DNA from: Xestospongia muta
Lineage: Eukaryota > Porifera > Demospongiae > Haplosclerida > Petrosiidae
DNA length: 64,000 bases
Direction of reading: 5' to 3'
Assembly: GCA_963693285.1 (NCBI GenBank)
Contig: OY848924.1
Location: forward strand, 7,674,400-7,738,399
The notes below the pieces were generated by a model. That model saw only the letters and a program-made list of their open reading frames with translations. It was not told the origin of the DNA and did no database searches. Numbering within the stretch: the stretch's first letter is position 1; the number at the start of each line of letters is the position of its first letter. A program made the translations under genes and the position numbers. This document shows, piece by piece, positions 1 to 23,715 of the stretch.

Positions 1-1478
1 TACTGAATGTATTCATGCACAGCACTCTCTGACAGCAACTGAAATGATTCAAGTCAATAATTGTTATGTATTAACCAATCACCTTTAGTTTAAAGAGTTG
101 AGCAAAAAAATGAGAACAAGCGAGAGAGCGTTTGTGAGATTTCCTTTCCCATTCGATAAGTTCCTTTTTCTTAATCTCCTTGTCTTCCTCCTAGAAATTC
201 AATTACAATAGTAACACAACTGATAAACACAGGGATGAAACTGCTTAAATCAACCTTCAAATAAATATGTCATAGTGAAATATAATGGTATAGGTCTTAT
301 AGGAAGGAGACTTGGAAGGTTAGTAAAGCTGTGACATGATTTATAGAAATGTCTACTTGGTTCAAATTACAAATCAGTCATATCTGTTGTCATAACATTC
401 ATAATAGGGATAAATTAAGTACATTCATTGGTTGCCAAGTTTTAAATGTACATGGTTTAAATGCACCAATAGAAGTAAGAAAATCAATGTGTATACAACA
501 CACACACACATAAATGTTGTTGATACATCAATGATCCACTCACTGAAGTAGCCTCCTCGATTGCTTTCATGAAAGCTGCTTGTTCACCTTTCTCAGTTTC
601 TCTATGACATCTAGACTGAATCTCACTCTTAAAATAAACATCTTTCGCCATTTCTTTCTCGTTTACGACTGCTACCTTCTCTTTGGTCTGAATGAACAAA
701 ACAAACATCAAATTTGTTTTAATGCACAAAAGTATATTTACTCTATTTATTGTAAATATTTTAAAGATATTTCATCTTATTTAATATTTCATAACTTTGA
801 AGTTGTAATAATATAGGCTATGATCACTCATCACCACAACCACTTGAGGAGAAGTGGCTTATTACAACACTTCAAAGGATCATTACAAGTAGCCTAAATT
901 TCCATAACAAAATTAATGTCAAAATTACAATCCAAGCCTTTGAAATAATTAATAAGTTGTAAACAAAGCATTGTAGAACATGTATTTACAACTCTTTAGA
1001 TTTGGAATGAACTTACACAAAATAGCATATGACAGAAGTGGGCATATATTTCAGCATTATTAGAATCCAATTGCACCTAAATATATAGGTAGATATGACG
1101 ATCAAATGTTTAAAAAACTCACCATCAAAAATAGTTTGTTGATGCAAATTTGTAGTTCTTCTTCGGTGCTAATGTCAAGACTTTGAGCTTGTTCAGCTAA
1201 GCATTCAAAATTTTGAGGAGTCAGTTTGTTGAGAATACCCTGTAAGACAAAGAATGTGATTGATACATGTTTATTTTACACTACATATATATAATTATTG
1301 TATATATTTTTTATTTTACTTGAAATTTGGAAACAATTTCTTCTTTCTCCCTCTCTTCTGAACTGAGGCATCTCTTTTTTAGCGGAGTCCATCTGTGCTT
1401 TGTAGTTCTAAGAACTGCTTTAGCTGGGCGATGTTCAATAATTCTTCGATGTCTTCTGCAAGAATCTAGCTGAGCCAT
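1..1478 (-). CDS. eIF4G-related MIF4G-domain protein, copy 1 (3' end outside window)
   Basis: Multi-exon gene reading leftward and cut by the window edge. The start ATG at 1476-1478 opens MAQLDSCRRHRR; exon 1 ends near 1321 at KFQ followed by a gtaaaa donor. Further exons were read near 1239-1124 ([19 protein letters not shown]), 1075-1018 (AEIYAHFCHMLF), 690-540 (FKSEIQSRCHRETEKGEQ ending KAIEEATSV), 193-91 (KELIEWERKSHKRSL ending FAQLFKLK) and 45-1 (LLSESAVHEYIQ). Each matches, exon for exon, the MIF4G HEAT-repeat region of the eIF4G at 50030-57242, with the same intron positions. MIF4G domains bind eIF4A and RNA in translation initiation. This copy begins just after where eIF4G carries its eIF4E-binding motif, so it should not bind eIF4E by that route. 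A PAIP1- or DAP5-like regulatory role is inference. Confidence 0.8.
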
Positions 1479-2596
1479 TGGTGTAACTACCGCGAAGTGT
1501 GTACCGCGAAAGTACCAGGGGAATCCCCTATTATAAATGATGTAATGTATCTCCTCCCATTCTCTGTTCTAATTGATCCAATAAAATTACCACAGAGTAG
1601 GGGAGTATATTAACTCTCTCTCTCTCTCTCGTTTCATTTAATAAAATGAAACAAAAAAACTAGTTATGTTTCTTTTCCAATGAAACTAACTTAAATTCTA
1701 CACTACTAAACTATGAGGTATCATCTACACATACACACATACTATAACATTAATACATTAAAAAATTATCTGATAAAATTTATGTTAATGATATTTTATG
1801 AAATTTTTTGTTAGTTTATGTTTGTATTACCAATCCCATATTTGTATATACCATACAGGTGGTAGAGTGTTATGATTGTTTATTATTAATAATCATCTGT
1901 AATCACAACATCCATTCACGACTTCCTGTATTTAGCCGTACATTTTCTCTCTCTGCATCGTCCATTTTTACTCATTTTGCTTTGCTGTTCTTTACGGGAG
2001 AGCCACACCCCCTTTAAGACAATGTTCAGCTGTATAAATTTTATTCGCTTGTTATGGTTAACAAATATAATAATATTATTATAAATAGTAATAATTAATA
2101 AAATCAATAAAATAATAATAATAATAAATTATTAACATTTCTATTAATGACCATATTAATGAGTTTTAGTAACCTTGGTGATGGTCTATTTGTTAACCTA
2201 CACACTCAAATTAATTTAATTAGATGATTGATTCCTATATATTTAATTTAGAAAAGAACCCTATTGAATTGAATTGGTCTTCTACAGAAAGGACAGATTG
2301 TCAGTTTTGGTAGACATTCAGAACAAATCTTATGGTTGCAGTTTAAAGTTTTGTTGCTCAGATTGTCATAACAAATGGAACAAATTGCATCATTACCTAA
2401 GATCGAGATCACAGAAATATAATAAAATCATGAAATTAAAAAGAATCGATAAATTTTTTCTGAACTACTTTAAAAATACAAACTTACAAATCGGCATCAA
2501 ACAGAACTGATCAAACAGAACTTCCTGATTACTAATCATTACAATAATTTCTCCTTTATTGGTAACTTTTTCCACAAAACCAAGTTTACCACAAAA
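1479..2596. other. intergenic region between the two MIF4G genes
   Basis: AT-rich DNA holding the upstream flank of MIF4G copy 1 and the downstream flank of copy 2. It includes the duplicated flank described separately and an AT-rich stretch near 2050-2140. No exon with a family match was found on either strand; the short open frames here have no splice context or recognisable protein. Confidence 0.6.
1583..1746. repeat. duplicated 5' flank, copy 1 (partner at 7754-7916)
   Basis: About 164 bp upstream of MIF4G copy 1, starting at aaaattaccacagagtag and ending at cacacatactata. It is nearly identical to 7754-7916 upstream of MIF4G copy 2, differing by a few substitutions and the length of a small CT run. 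Both copies sit in the same orientation about 105-195 bp before the start codons, so the duplication carried the promoter region with the gene. Confidence 0.9.
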
Positions 2597-5500
2597 CTAT
2601 ACAACAAAGCCAATATACTTCATATTATATCCTTTTAATCTGTTGTCACTTACTTTCAATTTATTCGCTCCATGATACTTGAGAATCAAATTTTCATCAT
2701 TCACTACCATCACATCCTCACCTTGAAAGTGTAGGACTTTAGTGACGGTAGCTGGGTGGAGTAATACAGTCTCATCATTACTAGGATACCACACAGAAAG
2801 AACCCCATCTGAATCTCGTACATCAACAACAACACCTGGTTGTCGTGGCAGCTATAAAGGAGGGAAACAGTTATGTAGCAATGTAGGTATTGCCTCTTTG
2901 TACTTTCTTAGTTAAAGTTGAATCCTTCTTACAGAACTCCAGAATCAAGTCTTCAGGTAGGGTGACACAAACCAAATCACCTATAGTAAAAATGGTATGC
3001 CATGCTTATAGTATAAGTTGTATTCATTGCTTACCTTTTGTACACGAGTTTTGAAAAGGAGAATGACTTTGTAATGCGCTTGCGTAAGATCGTTTTTGAG
3101 GAGGACTGCTTTGTGCAGCAGCAACAGATGGTATTTCGGGAGGAGTAGGGCTCATTAGCTGTAGTCTCTGACAAGGAAGGGTCACGTGGCGTTGCGGAGG
3201 GGTACAGTCACTATGTGATCTATATGGTTGTTGACGAGGGTCAGAATCAACGGTCATGTAGGGTTGAGGAGGGGCACGATCATTGTGTGATCTATATGGT
3301 TGTTGACGAGGGTCGGCATCAATGGTCATGTAGGATTGAGGAGGGGCACGATCATTGTGTGATCTATATGGTTGTTGACGAGGGTCGGCATCAATGGTCA
3401 TGTAGGATTGAGGAGGGGCACGATCATTGTGTGATCTATATGGCTGTTGACGAGGGTCGGCATCAATGGTCATGTAGGATTGAGGAGGGGCACGATCATT
3501 GTGTGATCTATATGGCTGTTGACGAGGGTCGGCATCAACGGTCATGTAGGATTGAGGAGGATGGTTGTCATGTGATCTATTAGTATGTGATCGTTGCTGA
3601 TGAAGGACAGAATTGCTGGGAGCATGTGAGTGTTGCCAACGAGGAACAGGATTACGATATGATGTATTCAGTTGAGGGTAAGGATTACCTTGTGTTGTAA
3701 TCATTCGGAGAGGAGGAATTGACACTCGATGACAGTCATTGGATCGATCACTAGGACAGTGTGAATAGGGTAGTGGGTGAGGATAACACTGCATGGGGAG
3801 TTGTGGCTGAATGTAGCTTTGTGCATAGGATTGTGGCTGACAGTAATAGGAATGTGGGTGAAGATAACCACCATAATGTTGCATATAGGATTGTGGATGA
3901 GAGTAACCTTGCGTATAGGATTGTGGATGAGAGTAACCTTGTGCATAGGATTGTGGATGAGAGTAACCTTGTGCATAGGATTGTGGATGAGAGTAACCTT
4001 GCGTATAGGATTGTGGATGAGAGTAACCTTGCGCATAGGATTGTGGATGAGAGTAACCTTGTGCATAGGATTGTGGATGAGAGTAACCTTGTGCATAGGA
4101 TTGTGGATGAGAGTAACCTTGTGCATAGGATTGTGGATGAGAGTAACCTTGTGTGTAGGATTGTGGATGAGAGTAACCTTGTGCATAGGATTGTGGATGA
4201 GAGTAACCTTGTGCATAGGATTGTGGATGAGAGTAACCTTGTGTGTAGGATTGTGGCTGTAGGTAAGTACAGGGTTGGTTTTGAGAGTATCCATATGCAG
4301 TGACTTGAGGTTGATCATGAGGATGAATACGGCTATCCCATCCATGGAATTGTGGATAAGAACGAAAAGGATGTTTCTGAGCTTGTACTTGAGGATACCT
4401 TTGTTGTTGATGATGATTATGGTTACTCTGCTGTTGATGACATTTTGTAGATACTTGAGGACCCTTCCCTCTGTGATATTGAGAGCTAGTAGGTAATCGA
4501 GGACCATCCCCTCTGTGATATTGAGAGCTAGTAGGTAATCGAGGACCATCCCCTCTGTGATATTGAGAGCTAGTAGGTAATCGAGGACCATCCCCTCTGT
4601 GATATTGAGAGCTAGTAGGTACTTGAGGACGATCCCCTCTGTGATATTGAGAGCTAGTAGGTACTTGAGGACGATCCCCTCTGTGATATTGAGAGCTAGT
4701 AGGTACTTGAGGACCGTCATCTCCATGTTGAGTACTGGTAGATATTTGAAGACTATCATCTCCATGGTACTGAGTGTAGGTAGGTACTTGAGGACCGTCA
4801 TCTCCATGATATTGAGGGCTGATAGACAGTTGAGGACTATCATCTCCATGATATTGAGGGGTGATAGACAGTTGAGAACCATCTTCTTCATGATATTGTG
4901 GGCTAGTAGAACCACCCTCTCTGTGGTAATGAGGACTGGTAGGTACTTGAGGATCATCCCCTATATTGTCCTGCGGTTGTGCCTCATGCTGATACATAGA
5001 AAGAACATAAAATTGTATCAAAAAATGTTTTTTTAACTCACATGTTGTCCATCCAGTTCGTCTTGTTCATCTTCAGATTGTTCTTGAAGATCCAAGGTGT
5101 TAGGATTATCTCCATTATTCTGCAAAAGAAATGGTGAAGTTGGGATTCCAGCCTCAATTTGAAATTTCGTATGATCAGGTACCTCTGGCATTTGTTTTTT
5201 TGATCTTTTTTTGTTTCTACATAACAAGAATATTCTTTAGACTAAAATTTATTTCTAATTGTATCAACATACAACTCGGATCAACTTTATTAGATTCAAG
5301 AAATTCATGCGTAAAATAGCTAGTGCTGCCATGGCTACTGTACATACATCTTATGAATACCTTTTCTGTTTCTTTTTTCCAATCTGCTCACCATCTTCCG
5401 TTAAAGGTGAAGACTGAACAAGAGGAATGTACTATGTATAAACAAACGACATCACATAAGATTACATAAAGACATCATATATATAACAGTAATTAAGAGT

Positions 5501-7561
5501 GACTTACATTTCCTTTGTGACTCTTCTTTTTGGTTACAGTAGGTAATGAAGCCACTTCTTCCAACTACAGTAGAATGGATACTTTAGGATAATTTGTTCT
5601 ATTAATATGTACTTTGCTCTGTAAAAAGTGATTAAGAGTAACACGTGTCTCTCTTGGTTTGTTTTTCTTCTTTGCTGGCTGTTGCAATAGTGCTTGTGTA
5701 TCTGGTGGGAGTTCTGCCGAGTTAAACTGAGTGGATACAATCTGTCTCCTGTTAACTGAGGCAGTAGACCTAAAGACATACCCACATATATACAGATGTA
5801 GTACTCTCTACAAAACTACTAACTGTTGTGGACCTTTAATCCGTGTGATACTACCTCTCTCCTCCTCAGTCTTAGAGTCAGAGCAAGGAGGAGGTGGCTG
5901 GGTACTCTCCCCGCTACTAGGATAAAGACTAGCTCCTGGAGAAAGAGTAGCTACAGGCTATAAAAAGATAGAGACTTAATTAGATTTGGATAAAGTAATG
6001 GTTCTTGTTAACCTTTTTAGAATTGTTCAGTACTGTTCTCCTTACATCAGGGGTAACGTCTCTCTGCTCGTCTTGATCATTACAGACAACTGGAATAAAT
6101 AGTCTTGACTGCATCAACTAATGATCTTACCTAATTTATAATCTCTTCCCGGCTCTTCCAGCTGCATGAATTGTTCAGGTTCTTTCTCTGGTTCAAGAAG
6201 TCTAAATTGCCATTTATTCTATACAATACATAAATAAAATGTTTCAATCATTTCAAAGGTTACCTTTCTCATCTCCATGACATTTTGTAACATGAAACGA
6301 ACACGCGATGATATCTTATTTTTCTCAATAATATCAGCTACACTTTTAAAATATTGATCCACATGTTGCTATGACAATGTAGTATTATTACATGTAACAT
6401 TTCCTTCTTGTATACCTTAGCCAGGGGATAATGATCTAACTTTTTGCCCACAATCATAATTAATTGACAGAAACATTCCAGAGCTCTTTCATCCATTGCT
6501 CTTAACAGTTGTCTAATACAGTCATCCATAATACTCTCTGACACCATCTGAAATGATCAAATCAAGTGACTATTTCATATAAACATATTACCTCTAGTTT
6601 AAAGAGTTGCGCAATAAACTGAGTATTAGCAAGTGATCTTTCATGAGACATTCTTTCCCATTTAATCAGTTCTTCATTTTTAATTTTCTTGTCTTCCTCC
6701 TAATTACATACATTAATTAATAATAATTGACATAAATAATAAAACAAATTTAAGAAGGCAAAAGATACTAATCTATAAACAAAAATCTCAAAATAACAAC
6801 AATCAGTGTTATACTTACAGAACTAGCATCTTCAATAGCTTTTAGCCTAGTTTCTCGTTCATCTAATGGATTTCTTTCAAATTCTCTTAGACAACAGGAG
6901 ATAATCTCTCTCTTAAAGTAAACTTTTCTTTTTTGACCTGTGACCTGTACTTTGACCTGAAAATACATAAAAAAAACGATAAAGATATTCACAGTCAACC
7001 ACAAGACACTTGAAATAAGTGCCTCATTACACCACTTGAAAGGTATTGTTGTAGTGCACAAGTGATCGACATAACAGGACTAATTTACTACATACGTAGT
7101 AAACTCACACGAGATAGCAGAAGACAGAATTGAGCATATATTACTACATTAGTAGGATCTGACAGTACCTAAATACATGAGTACTAGATAAAAGCGATGA
7201 AAAGTGTTACTTAACTTACCGTGGAGAGAATTTTATCACAACATGTCTGGAGTCTTTCTTCAGTACTATTAATGTCAAGATTTTGAGCTTGTTCAACTAA
7301 AGATTCAGGTTGTTTTTGATGTCGTAGTTGATCAAGAAGTCTCTAAATATAACAGTAATCAGATATATCATTATGCAGTATAGATAATCTATATAGAGTT
7401 ACAGAGTACACATAGCTAAATATTACTTGAAATTCTTCGTTAAATATGTCGTTCTCTCTTGAAATGAAATGGCTCTTAAGTAATGGTGTCCCCAATTTGT
7501 CATCACTTGCCGCGTGAATTGTTTTGGTTAATGCGTCAACAGTCCTTCGTTTATCAGCCAT
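2597..7561 (-). CDS. MIF4G-domain protein with long Tyr/Gln/Pro/His-rich repeat region and possible SH3-like C-terminal module
   Basis: Starts at ATG 7561 (MADKRRTVDALTKTIHAAS). MIF4G exons follow near 7342-7220 (ESLVEQAQNLDINSTEERLQ), 7168-7110, 6960-6820 (FKREIISCCLREFERN), 6700-6598 (ELIKWERMSHERSLANTQF), 6550-6418 (ESIMDDCIRQLLRAMDERAL) and 6366-6264 (NKISSRVRFMLQNVMEMRK). Short polar Ser/Pro/Lys-rich exons occupy about 6230-5040. One very large exon (about 5004-3043) encodes roughly 650 residues of tandem repeats. Two last exons read GDLVCVTLPEDLILEF and, from 2851, LPRQPGVVVDVRDSDGVLSV, with LHPATVTKV further on. That ending resembles the SH3-like repeats of MIB/HERC2-type ubiquitin ligases, but weakly. 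No eIF4E-binding motif, MA3 or W2 region was seen. The splice joins into and out of the big exon keep frame (GQH/HEA; TK/GD). The MIF4G call is strong; the last module is tentative. It could prove to be two transcripts. Confidence 0.72.
3215..3560 (-). repeat. 72-bp coding minisatellite (24-residue repeat)
   Basis: Five near-identical 72-bp units in the large exon of the MIF4G copy 2 gene. Each encodes a 24-residue unit containing APPQSYMTIDADPRQQPY, with few replacements (T/S, I/V). The unit length is a multiple of three, so copy-number change keeps the frame. Confidence 0.92.
3884..4254 (-). repeat. 30-bp coding minisatellite (decapeptide GYSHPQSYAQ)
   Basis: About twelve head-to-tail 30-bp units encode GYSHPQSYAQ or GYSHPQSYTQ. 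Units are almost identical at the DNA level; most differences are the A/T residue and gtgcat/gtgtgt/gcgtat variants. The peptide is Tyr-, Gln- and Ser-rich with regular aromatic spacing, a composition shared with prion-like low-complexity regions of RNA-binding proteins. That comparison rests on composition, not homology. Confidence 0.95.
4450..4960 (-). repeat. 42-bp coding minisatellite (14-residue QYHRGDGPRLPTSS type)
   Basis: About a dozen units of 42 bp (some degenerate or one codon shorter) encode QYHRGDGPRLPTSS, QYHRGDRPQVPTSS and older QYHGDDGPQ forms. Units at the 4450-4700 end are nearly identical, those toward 4960 are more diverged, so the array seems to have grown from the C-terminal side of this block. 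Confidence 0.9.
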
Positions 7562-8052
7562 TATTAATGCCAGAACGTTCCTAGCATTTAAACTCCCTCC
7601 AACCTTGTTCTGCAGACGTAACTAACTTCACTGTATTGCTATGCCCGGCGGACTTTACCTGGGTAATTCCCTATGCGTGATCAAGTAAGTGGGTGTCTTC
7701 CTTGAATGGTATTTCACTTCGTTTGTAATTGCCAATAAATTTATTTTTTGATCAAAATTACCACAGAGTAGTTAAGTGAGTATATTAACTCTCTCTCTCT
7801 CGTTTCATTTAATAAAATGAAACAAAAAACTAGTTATGTTTCTTTTCCAATGAAACTAAATTAAATTCTACACTACTAAACTATGAGGTATTATCTACAC
7901 ATACACACATACTATACTCCTTAAAGGAGTGGTCCTACAAGGACCATGCGATGGTAGATTGCCTTTTTAAAAAAACACAGTTCTTTTAAAGTGTCCAAAT
8001 CGTATCCATTAAAGAAGATCAATTATTCCAGAAAGATGAGACCAGAGTTAAT
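7562..8052. other. intergenic region between MIF4G copy 2 and TMEM131
   Basis: Promoter side of the MIF4G copy 2 gene and 3' flank of TMEM131. Apart from the duplicated flank at 7754-7916 no feature was recognised. Confidence 0.6.
7754..7916. repeat. duplicated 5' flank, copy 2 (partner at 1583-1746)
   Basis: Same sequence as 1583-1746, placed upstream of MIF4G copy 2 in the same orientation. Together with the shared exon order it marks a tandem duplication with an offset of about 6.17 kb. Confidence 0.9.
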
Positions 8053-20113
<12,061 letters not shown>

Positions 20114-20366
20114 ATCGACTCATCCCTCTATCTTCTTTTCTGTTATTTACAAAACTAACGAGGAGCGATTCGCCATTGTACTTGAAGATGAACACGCATA
20201 CTAATAAAGTAGGCGTTAACCGTCGTATCTATTTTTAGTAACAGCAAATTAATTAAAAGTAGATTTATTAATATTAATGAATAAACCAGCTCCACCCTGA
20301 ATTGGAACATTCTCAGCAAACTAACGCCCCTTTTTGCAACAGAAACCTTTATTTGCTGGATTCTTC
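20114..20366. promoter_or_regulatory. divergent promoter between TMEM131 and the coiled-coil gene
   Basis: Only 253 bp separate the TMEM131 start codon (20113, minus) from the proposed start of the coiled-coil gene (20367, plus). Both promoters and both 5' untranslated regions must fit here or overlap. No TATA box was clear. Its role as a promoter is inferred from the head-to-head layout. Confidence 0.6.
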
Positions 20367-23300
20367 ATGAGTATGCTAAAACGACAAAGCAGTCCTTCAA
20401 AAAATGAAGTTAGTGAGATTCAAGACTATATATCAAAAAATTATCAATACAGAATCTGTTATATCATACAAAATAATGCTGTAAACTCAATAATACTGTG
20501 AATGTGTTCTAATATGACAATAACAAGTGTCCATTTGATATGATGCTCTGTTTTGTAGTAAATTTAATGCATAATAATTTTTGTCTCCATATTTATATCC
20601 TAAATGGAGTGGGATAGGAAGGAAAATTTTAATGGGAGTGGAGCCCAAAATGATTCACAAAACAAAATCGATATTTATTCAATTAAAATAAATTATATAT
20701 TTAGTTTTGTTTAAATGTAGCAGCATTATACATATATGCTAAACTTTAAGTATCACGGGGCAATGTCTCCCCAGCTTCAATATTGGGGGGGGGCAGCTGC
20801 CCCCCCCCTGTTCCTACTCCACAGAAATGATATCTATTGTACATTTGAAAACCTAGATTTGTCAAAGTTAAAACATGTAAAATCACAGAATTCTGCTAAT
20901 TGCATATAATCAATATACTAATTACTGTAACATTTGAGAAATGAACTACGTTTGGTGATTATTATCAACACTTCTGTTTCAGAAGGAAGACCCAGAACTA
21001 GTTGCTCAACTAAAAGAAATAAGACAAGACTTTATACAAGATGGACAACGATGGACCATCTCTGAGGAAAGAAAGCTCCTTCATTTATGGAAGAAGTACA
21101 AACGAACACAAGACCATTTGAAGAAATCAATAGATGAAGCACAGGCACTCAAATCACAACGAAAGAAAGAGTTTGACGAGTTGGAGAAGTACATACAAAG
21201 TATTAAAGACCTCTCTCAAAGCAAAGATGTTCACATCAAAAATTTGATGGAAGAGAATACAAATCTAGTTAAACAAGTGAAACAGATCAATATCGAGAGA
21301 GAAGCTTACCTCAAAGAGCATCAAGCCATTGCTGATCTCCTTGTAACAGAGGGTTTGACAGAGTTTGATGGCATGAAGCCACAAAAACAAATTGAACAAC
21401 TACTGAAGGAAAGAAATGACTGGCTAGCTAAAGTCAAAGAACAAGAAGATGTAATAGAGTCATTAAAGAAAGACAAACAAGCTTTGGAAGATTCCTTCAT
21501 ATCTCGAGAGAAAAACTTGATGGATGAAAAAGGAAAAGTGTCTACCCAAATGATGAAAATTGCACAAGAAAAAGATGAGCTACTTATGCAACAGGAGGAG
21601 CTAAAAGCTACTCTGACTGCTAAAGAACATACACTGCAGTCAACATCTAAAATGTATGATGAATCACAAGTAGAAATAGCCAAATTAAAGCAAGAACTGG
21701 AAACAGTGAAACTTGCCCATGAAGAATCTCAGCTAGCAAAAACAGCTGGTAAGTCAGTACTTAGAACAGGAGACAATCTATCCAATAATATTATGTCATA
21801 ATAGCTCAAGAAGCATTAAAATTATCTGAAGAGAATCATAACCACGACAAGAGCGAGAGAACAGCATTGCAAGAGGCTGTGGAATCTATGTCACTGGAAT
21901 TAAGAGCAGCACAAGAGATCAAAGAAACGCTTACAAAAGAGGTATATAATGCTAATACAAACTAATGCTATCTACAATATATATCCTATCTTTTTCAACA
22001 AGGTGGACAAACTGTCATTGGAAGTCGAGAGAAAAGATGGAGAGATCACGAAATTTACTCAAGACTTAGAAAGTATGCAGAAACAATTGGACAAAGTAAC
22101 AACATCTTTAACTGAGTCAGAGGTATAAATATTAATTTTAATGCATAGTTGCTATGGTTACTTCTAATATAGGCATTTAACGGGACATTGCAGGCCAAAA
22201 TTTCGAGCTTAGAGACTGCTTCAGCTAAGCATAAGGAACAGATGGAAAACTTAAATTTAGAAAAACTTCAACTACAAACAGAATTAGAAACATTTAACTC
22301 AAGGTATTATAGACCACATTAGACAAATAATTATCCTTCTCTTTTATTAAAGGAAAGACAGCGATATCCAAGCAAGTCTCAAGCAAGTTTCATCACTTAC
22401 AGCAGAGCTACAGAAAGCTACATCATCACAACAAAAACTAGCTGAAGAGAATGAACAGTTACGATCTCAATTGAAAGAGCAAGAAAAAATTGCACAAAGT
22501 TTAGAGAAAGAGAGGACATTGGCAGACCAAATGATCAACGACCTCAGTAAACAGAGAGATGAGGAGATGGAAACAATTACTGTACTAAGGACAGAACTAG
22601 GAGACAAGGAGAAGAACAGTACAAATCTAGCTCAAGAATTGCAACAGCAAATGAAATCAGTACAACTAGAACTCAAGGCAAAAGAACAAGAGAGAGAGCA
22701 GTTAGAAAAATCGTTGATTCAGGAGACCAGCAAAAGAAAGACAATTCAAGAACATTTGAATAGCCATAGTTCTGAAGTAAAGAGACAACTAGAAGAAAAA
22801 GACAATGAGTTGGTGAGTATGCAAGAACGAGTTCAAACAAGAGAGATGCAACTTCAGCAAATGAGTCAGGAGAAGACAAACTTGAGTCAGATGTTGCAGA
22901 GTAGCCAAGACAGCCTTCAACAGTTAGCGCAAGAGCTCAAGAAGGCTATATCTGTTTTAAACAAAAATATGGAGACTATGGATGGACAGACTCAACACTT
23001 AGAACAAAGATTCCTGAATCTTCAACAGAAATTAAGTCATCATGTTTCTCTTATTGATTACTGGCGTGGTAGTGCAGAACAAACCCAACATACATTAGGA
23101 TCCCTGCAAGAAAATATGCATGAAACTAAAACGAAACTTATCAACATTAAAAAAGAAAGAGATCAACTAGAAGTGGATAATAAAAGATTGGAGAATCGAT
23201 GTTTGAAATTGGAAGAAGAGAAGACACAACAGGAGAATAATATAAACTTATTACAAGAGGTAAGTGTATATAAGTTGTTGTTGTCGATAAAGTAGTTATT

Positions 23301-23672
23301 TTCAAACAGGAGCTTGCCAGTTCACAAAGTAATACAGAGACCTTGAAACAAACCAGTGGCATGACAGTCCAAATGTTACAGAAAGAGAAACAAAGACTGG
23401 AACAAGAACTTGAAATAATGAAAACACAACTAAAAGAAAAAGTAAGAACTTATATCAAGAATAATTATGTTTATTATTAACTTGATATTCCTTCCTGTAA
23501 ATTAAGGGAAGCTTGGAGGAAACTTTGAAATCAGAGGTATAATACATGGAACAATTTGTCCTGATATGATATAAACCTTTCCCCTTTTACAGCTGGCATC
23601 TACATCTACAACAACAATTGAGCTACAAAACACTTTACAGGCAGTGAAAGAAGAAGCTGAAGGTACCTCACA

Positions 23673-23715
<43 letters not shown>

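Noticed and set aside
3884..4254. CRISPR-like look of the regular 30-bp repeats
   Set aside because: There are no unique spacers between the units, the array is an open coding frame, and the surrounding genes are eukaryotic.
3701..4957. Long open frames in several other reading frames and on the plus strand across 3200-5040 (for example SNLVHRIVDE and TLCIGLWMRV repeats)
   Set aside because: They are shadows of the coding minisatellites. A repeat unit that is a multiple of three and lacks a stop in one frame often lacks it in all frames. Only the minus-strand frame splices in phase with neighbouring exons.
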